This document shows positions 29,870-32,051 of a stretch of 32,051 bases of DNA, piece by piece. The stretch is taken from positions 1 to 32,051 of IMG/VR virus record IMGVR_UViG_3300021425_000107. One strand, 5' to 3'. Within the stretch, counting starts at the first letter, position 1. Every line of letters begins with the position of its first letter. Source of the stretch: a virus. The notes under the pieces are model-generated. The model was not told the DNA's origin and made no database searches. It was given only the letters and a program-made list of their open reading frames with translations. The position numbers were made by a program, and so were the translations under genes.

Positions 29870-31717
29870 TCACCTATAACCGTGGACGAACGAATTGCGG
29901 CGCGGCAATGCTGGACGCCTATATTGCTGAGGTTTGTCGGATTGTACCTTGTTTTGCTGCCGCTTTTCAACCGCCTCTATATTTATTCCCATAACCTGTA
30001 ATGCGGCCATAGCATAGACCCTACAATCAAGTGCCTCATTGCGCTGCCGTATCTTCACCCATTCGCGTCTAGCACGGCCTTTAAAATAACGTATTACCTT
30101 TTTTTCCGCTGTAAGCATACGAAAATACTCTTCACTTCGATCTAGCGGAAAGTGACAGTAACCTGGACCGCTTTGCGTTATTTTTAATCTAGCAAATAAA
30201 AGCTCTTTTGCTGTATCTGTGCCAACAGGGAAAAGATTGATTTTACCTATATTGTTTTTGCTTGGTCGCCCAATAATAGGTTTACCCTCTCCGCCCATGC
30301 CTTTAATTGCATATATGCGCTTACCACTTCTATGCTTCACATAGTTATAAACTTGCTGCGTATAATGGCCACCACTATCGATGCAAGTTGACCTGATAAT
30401 CATGTCTCCATGTTTTGGATGTTCAAATGTTTGAGATAATACAAAATCTAAGTCTTGCCAGATTTCACTACCCGAAGGATCGCCATATATTTCTTCATAA
30501 TATATAGACCAACTTTCTTCTCCTGACCCATATGCAACAATTTCACACGCCAAACGATCATCCTGGACGTCCACACCAGCCACCAAAACCACAGCTTTTT
30601 CAGGTAGCATGTGCCCATAATCTTCTTTTCTATCAAAAAGATCATATTCATCAATTCTCTCGCCATCTTCCTCATAGGTTTCACCTAATGTAGTGTTGAT
30701 CCATGCTTTTAATCGCATCGGATCTTTCTTAGCAGATAAGAAATCCCTTACAACATCAGCCAATGCAGTCCAGGGTGAATAAAGTGCAGATAAGTGAAAG
30801 CCAGCAGTTTTACCATCTCCCGCAGCAGTAGCTTCCCATTTGCCATATCTTATTGCCTGAAACCGCTTAGCATCTCCCCAACAGCTACCACAATGCTCGC
30901 AAATATATTCAACAGTGTTGGGATCGTTATCTTTCCACCTTACATTAGCCCATTGTAAAACTTGAGTTTCATTACAATCAGGACATGGAACAAAATATTT
31001 TCTTTGATCGCTTTCATTATAAGCAGCTTCAATACGCGAAGAACCTTTGTCTGTTGGAGTGCTTACCAAAATAAGCTTTCTATTCCAAAATGTAGCAGAA
31101 CGCTTTTTTGCCAATGCTACAGGATCTCCTTCAGTTCCTGCCGATATAGGATAACGATCAACCTCATCGCAAAGAATAATTCTACAAGGTCTTGACGCAA
31201 GCGATGATGGTGAATTTGCACCACATGCAGTAACATGACCACCAGGGAAAACTTTATGAAGTGTTGTGTTACCACTATCACGAGAACGAGGATTTTTAAT
31301 CTTCTCACTCAAAGCTGGAGTATCTCTAATAGCAGGCGCCAACCTATCCTTTGACCAAGTTTGTGCCATCTCCAATGTAGGCTGTACTACAAGCAGCGGA
31401 GCTGGATCTTGCGCAATATGAAAACCAACAACATTATTGACAAGCTCAGTTTTACCGATTTGAGCTGCAGTCATTAAAACAACAGTCTCAATAGATTTAT
31501 CAGAAACAGCATCCATCATGCCCCGCTGATATTCCGCCCTGGATGTTGACCATCTGCCAGCTTCTGCAGAACTTTCGCTAGATAACTGACGATATTGGTC
31601 AGCCCACTCGCTAATAGTTAGCTTTGGTGGAGGCTTCATAGTCTCGCGTAAAGCCTTTTCTAATGCGTTACGCAGCTTCTTCTTCTGAGCCCTTAGCTCT
31701 GTAGCCGATAAGTTCAT
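29870..31717 (-). CDS. Terminase large subunit (gpA-like)
   Basis: This 615-aa packaging motor belongs to the lambda gpA family. 'LTISEWADQYRQLSSESSAEAG' occurs near residues 33-54. Walker A is TAAQIGKT (83-90). Walker B is IILCDEVD (Asp184-Glu185). Two CxxC pairs (CPDC, CEHC) follow between the ATPase and nuclease. The nuclease domain begins near 'VLVAGVDVQDDR' (about residue 378) and includes 'CIDSGGHYTQQVY'. The length is near that of lambda gpA (641 aa). The start at 31717 overlaps the small subunit gene by 50 nt; no strong ribosome site is seen, so coupling is likely. Confidence 0.94.
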   Translation of the reverse strand: MNLSATELRAQKKKLRNALEKALRETMKPPPKLTISEWADQYRQLSSESSAEAGRWSTSRAEYQRGMMDAVSDKSIETVVLMTAAQIGKTELVNNVVGFHIAQDPAPLLVVQPTLEMAQTWSKDRLAPAIRDTPALSEKIKNPRSRDSGNTTLHKVFPGGHVTACGANSPSSLASRPCRIILCDEVDRYPISAGTEGDPVALAKKRSATFWNRKLILVSTPTDKGSSRIEAAYNESDQRKYFVPCPDCNETQVLQWANVRWKDNDPNTVEYICEHCGSCWGDAKRFQAIRYGKWEATAAGDGKTAGFHLSALYSPWTALADVVRDFLSAKKDPMRLKAWINTTLGETYEEDGERIDEYDLFDRKEDYGHMLPEKAVVLVAGVDVQDDRLACEIVAYGSGEESWSIYYEEIYGDPSGSEIWQDLDFVLSQTFEHPKHGDMIIRSTCIDSGGHYTQQVYNYVKHRSGKRIYAIKGMGGEGKPIIGRPSKNNIGKINLFPVGTDTAKELLFARLKITQSGPGYCHFPLDRSEEYFRMLTAEKKVIRYFKGRARREWVKIRQRNEALDCRVYAMAALQVMGINIEAVEKRQQNKVQSDKPQQYRRPALPRRNSFVHGYR

Positions 31718-32051
31718 CTGTTGCTTCTTTTATTGCTGCTTCTATTATTTCCTGCACTTCACTTATACTTGCAGCTGCGTGAGCTTCTGCAGCTACTTTA
31801 CTTGGTGCAGCCCAAAGTTTTGTCTTGCATTTTCTAAGCTGATCAGAAAATTGCTCAACTATTTCGCTTATGTAAACAAGATCACCGCGCTCAATAGCAT
31901 TTTCCATCTCTTTTGCATCAGCCTGCTCTTTTGCTAAACGAGCTCTTTCTTTAGCAAGGTCAAGATTGTTTTGTGTACCCGCGGCATTACGCATATGAAG
32001 GATGTATTCTTTGCGAACTGCTTTTAAATCATATTGTCCACGCTCCTGCTT
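31668..32051 (-). CDS. Terminase small subunit (Nu1-like), 5' end cut by window edge
   Basis: The frame is open from the stop at 31668 to the window end, giving at least 127 residues. The first 19 visible residues (KQERGQYDLKAVRKEYILH) and the next 'DLAKERARLAKEQADAKEMENA' are the conserved part of Nu1/DUF1441-type small terminases, so a start at ATG 31994 would lose real domain sequence. The winged-helix N-terminus lies outside the window or across the join with base 1. The protein recognises the packaging site and guides the large subunit, encoded next. Confidence 0.82.
   Translation of the reverse strand, partial: KQERGQYDLKAVRKEYILHMRNAAGTQNNLDLAKERARLAKEQADAKEMENAIERGDLVYISEIVEQFSDQLRKCKTKLWAAPSKVAAEAHAAASISEVQEIIEAAIKEATDELIGYRAKGSEEEAA

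Noticed and set aside
1-32051. tRNA, rRNA or insertion sequences
   Set aside because: I saw no cloverleaf, rRNA-like stretch, transposase or terminal inverted repeats. A tRNA scan would be needed to exclude a divergent tRNA fully.

Overview
The window looks like most or all of the genome of a small tailed phage (siphovirus, lambda/HK97 morphogenesis type). It has a complete head, tail and lysis gene set, a replication/recombination set and a nucleotide-metabolism set. It has no integrase, DNA polymerase, RNA polymerase or tRNA that I can see. The 3TM holin of the gene-transfer-agent type, the DUF6447- and DUF6378-like proteins and the general gene style suggest a marine, probably alphaproteobacterial, host. 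That host assignment is inference.

Layout. (A) 1-766, minus: a gpZ-like neck/minor tail gene. (B) 808-931, minus: a sigma70-like promoter, a three-hairpin leader or small RNA with an anti-Shine-Dalgarno CCUCCUCCC motif, and an intrinsic terminator. (C) 942-7158, minus: the early replication and nucleotide operon. In transcription order it holds a 63-aa unknown, a MazG-like pyrophosphohydrolase, a 62-aa unknown, a DUF6378-like protein, dCMP hydroxymethylase, dCMP deaminase, a small HTH protein, a PD-(D/E)XK resolvase-like nuclease, a RecE-like exonuclease, an SSB-like protein, a primase-helicase, a cluster of TGTCC/GGACA repeats and a 56-aa unknown. (D) 7159-7281: a divergent control region. 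(E) 7282-10987, plus: a string of tightly overlapping small unknown genes, ending with a divergent cytosine-C5 methyltransferase homologue and a third PD-(D/E)XK protein. (F) 10984-32051, minus: the late operon. In transcription order it holds the small terminase (cut by the window edge), the large terminase, a gpW-like connector, the portal, a protease-capsid polyprotein, connectors, the tail tube, the G/GT chaperone, the tape measure, tail-tip proteins, a J-like protein, an S74 tail fibre and the lysis genes.

How the parts fit. Nearly all genes are translationally coupled through ATGA or TAATG overlaps. The dCMP hydroxymethylase aligns closely with T4 gp42, with Cys145 and Asp176 in the positions of T4 Cys148 and Asp179. 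With the dCMP deaminase and MazG-like enzyme it suggests 5-hydroxymethylcytosine in the DNA. The SSB-like protein, RecE-like nuclease, resolvase-like nuclease and primase-helicase form a recombination-dependent replication module that relies on the host polymerase. If the contig is circular (the small terminase frame stays open across the joined ends), the promoter-terminator unit at 808-931 stands at the head of the whole late operon, as lambda pR'/tR' does.

Strongest points for follow-up: the CcsR/Cuckoo-like leader RNA, the TGTCC repeat cluster, the hydroxymethylcytosine pathway beside a C5-methyltransferase homologue, a nested start that yields free capsid protein from the fused gene, and a textbook -1 frameshift in the tail chaperone gene.
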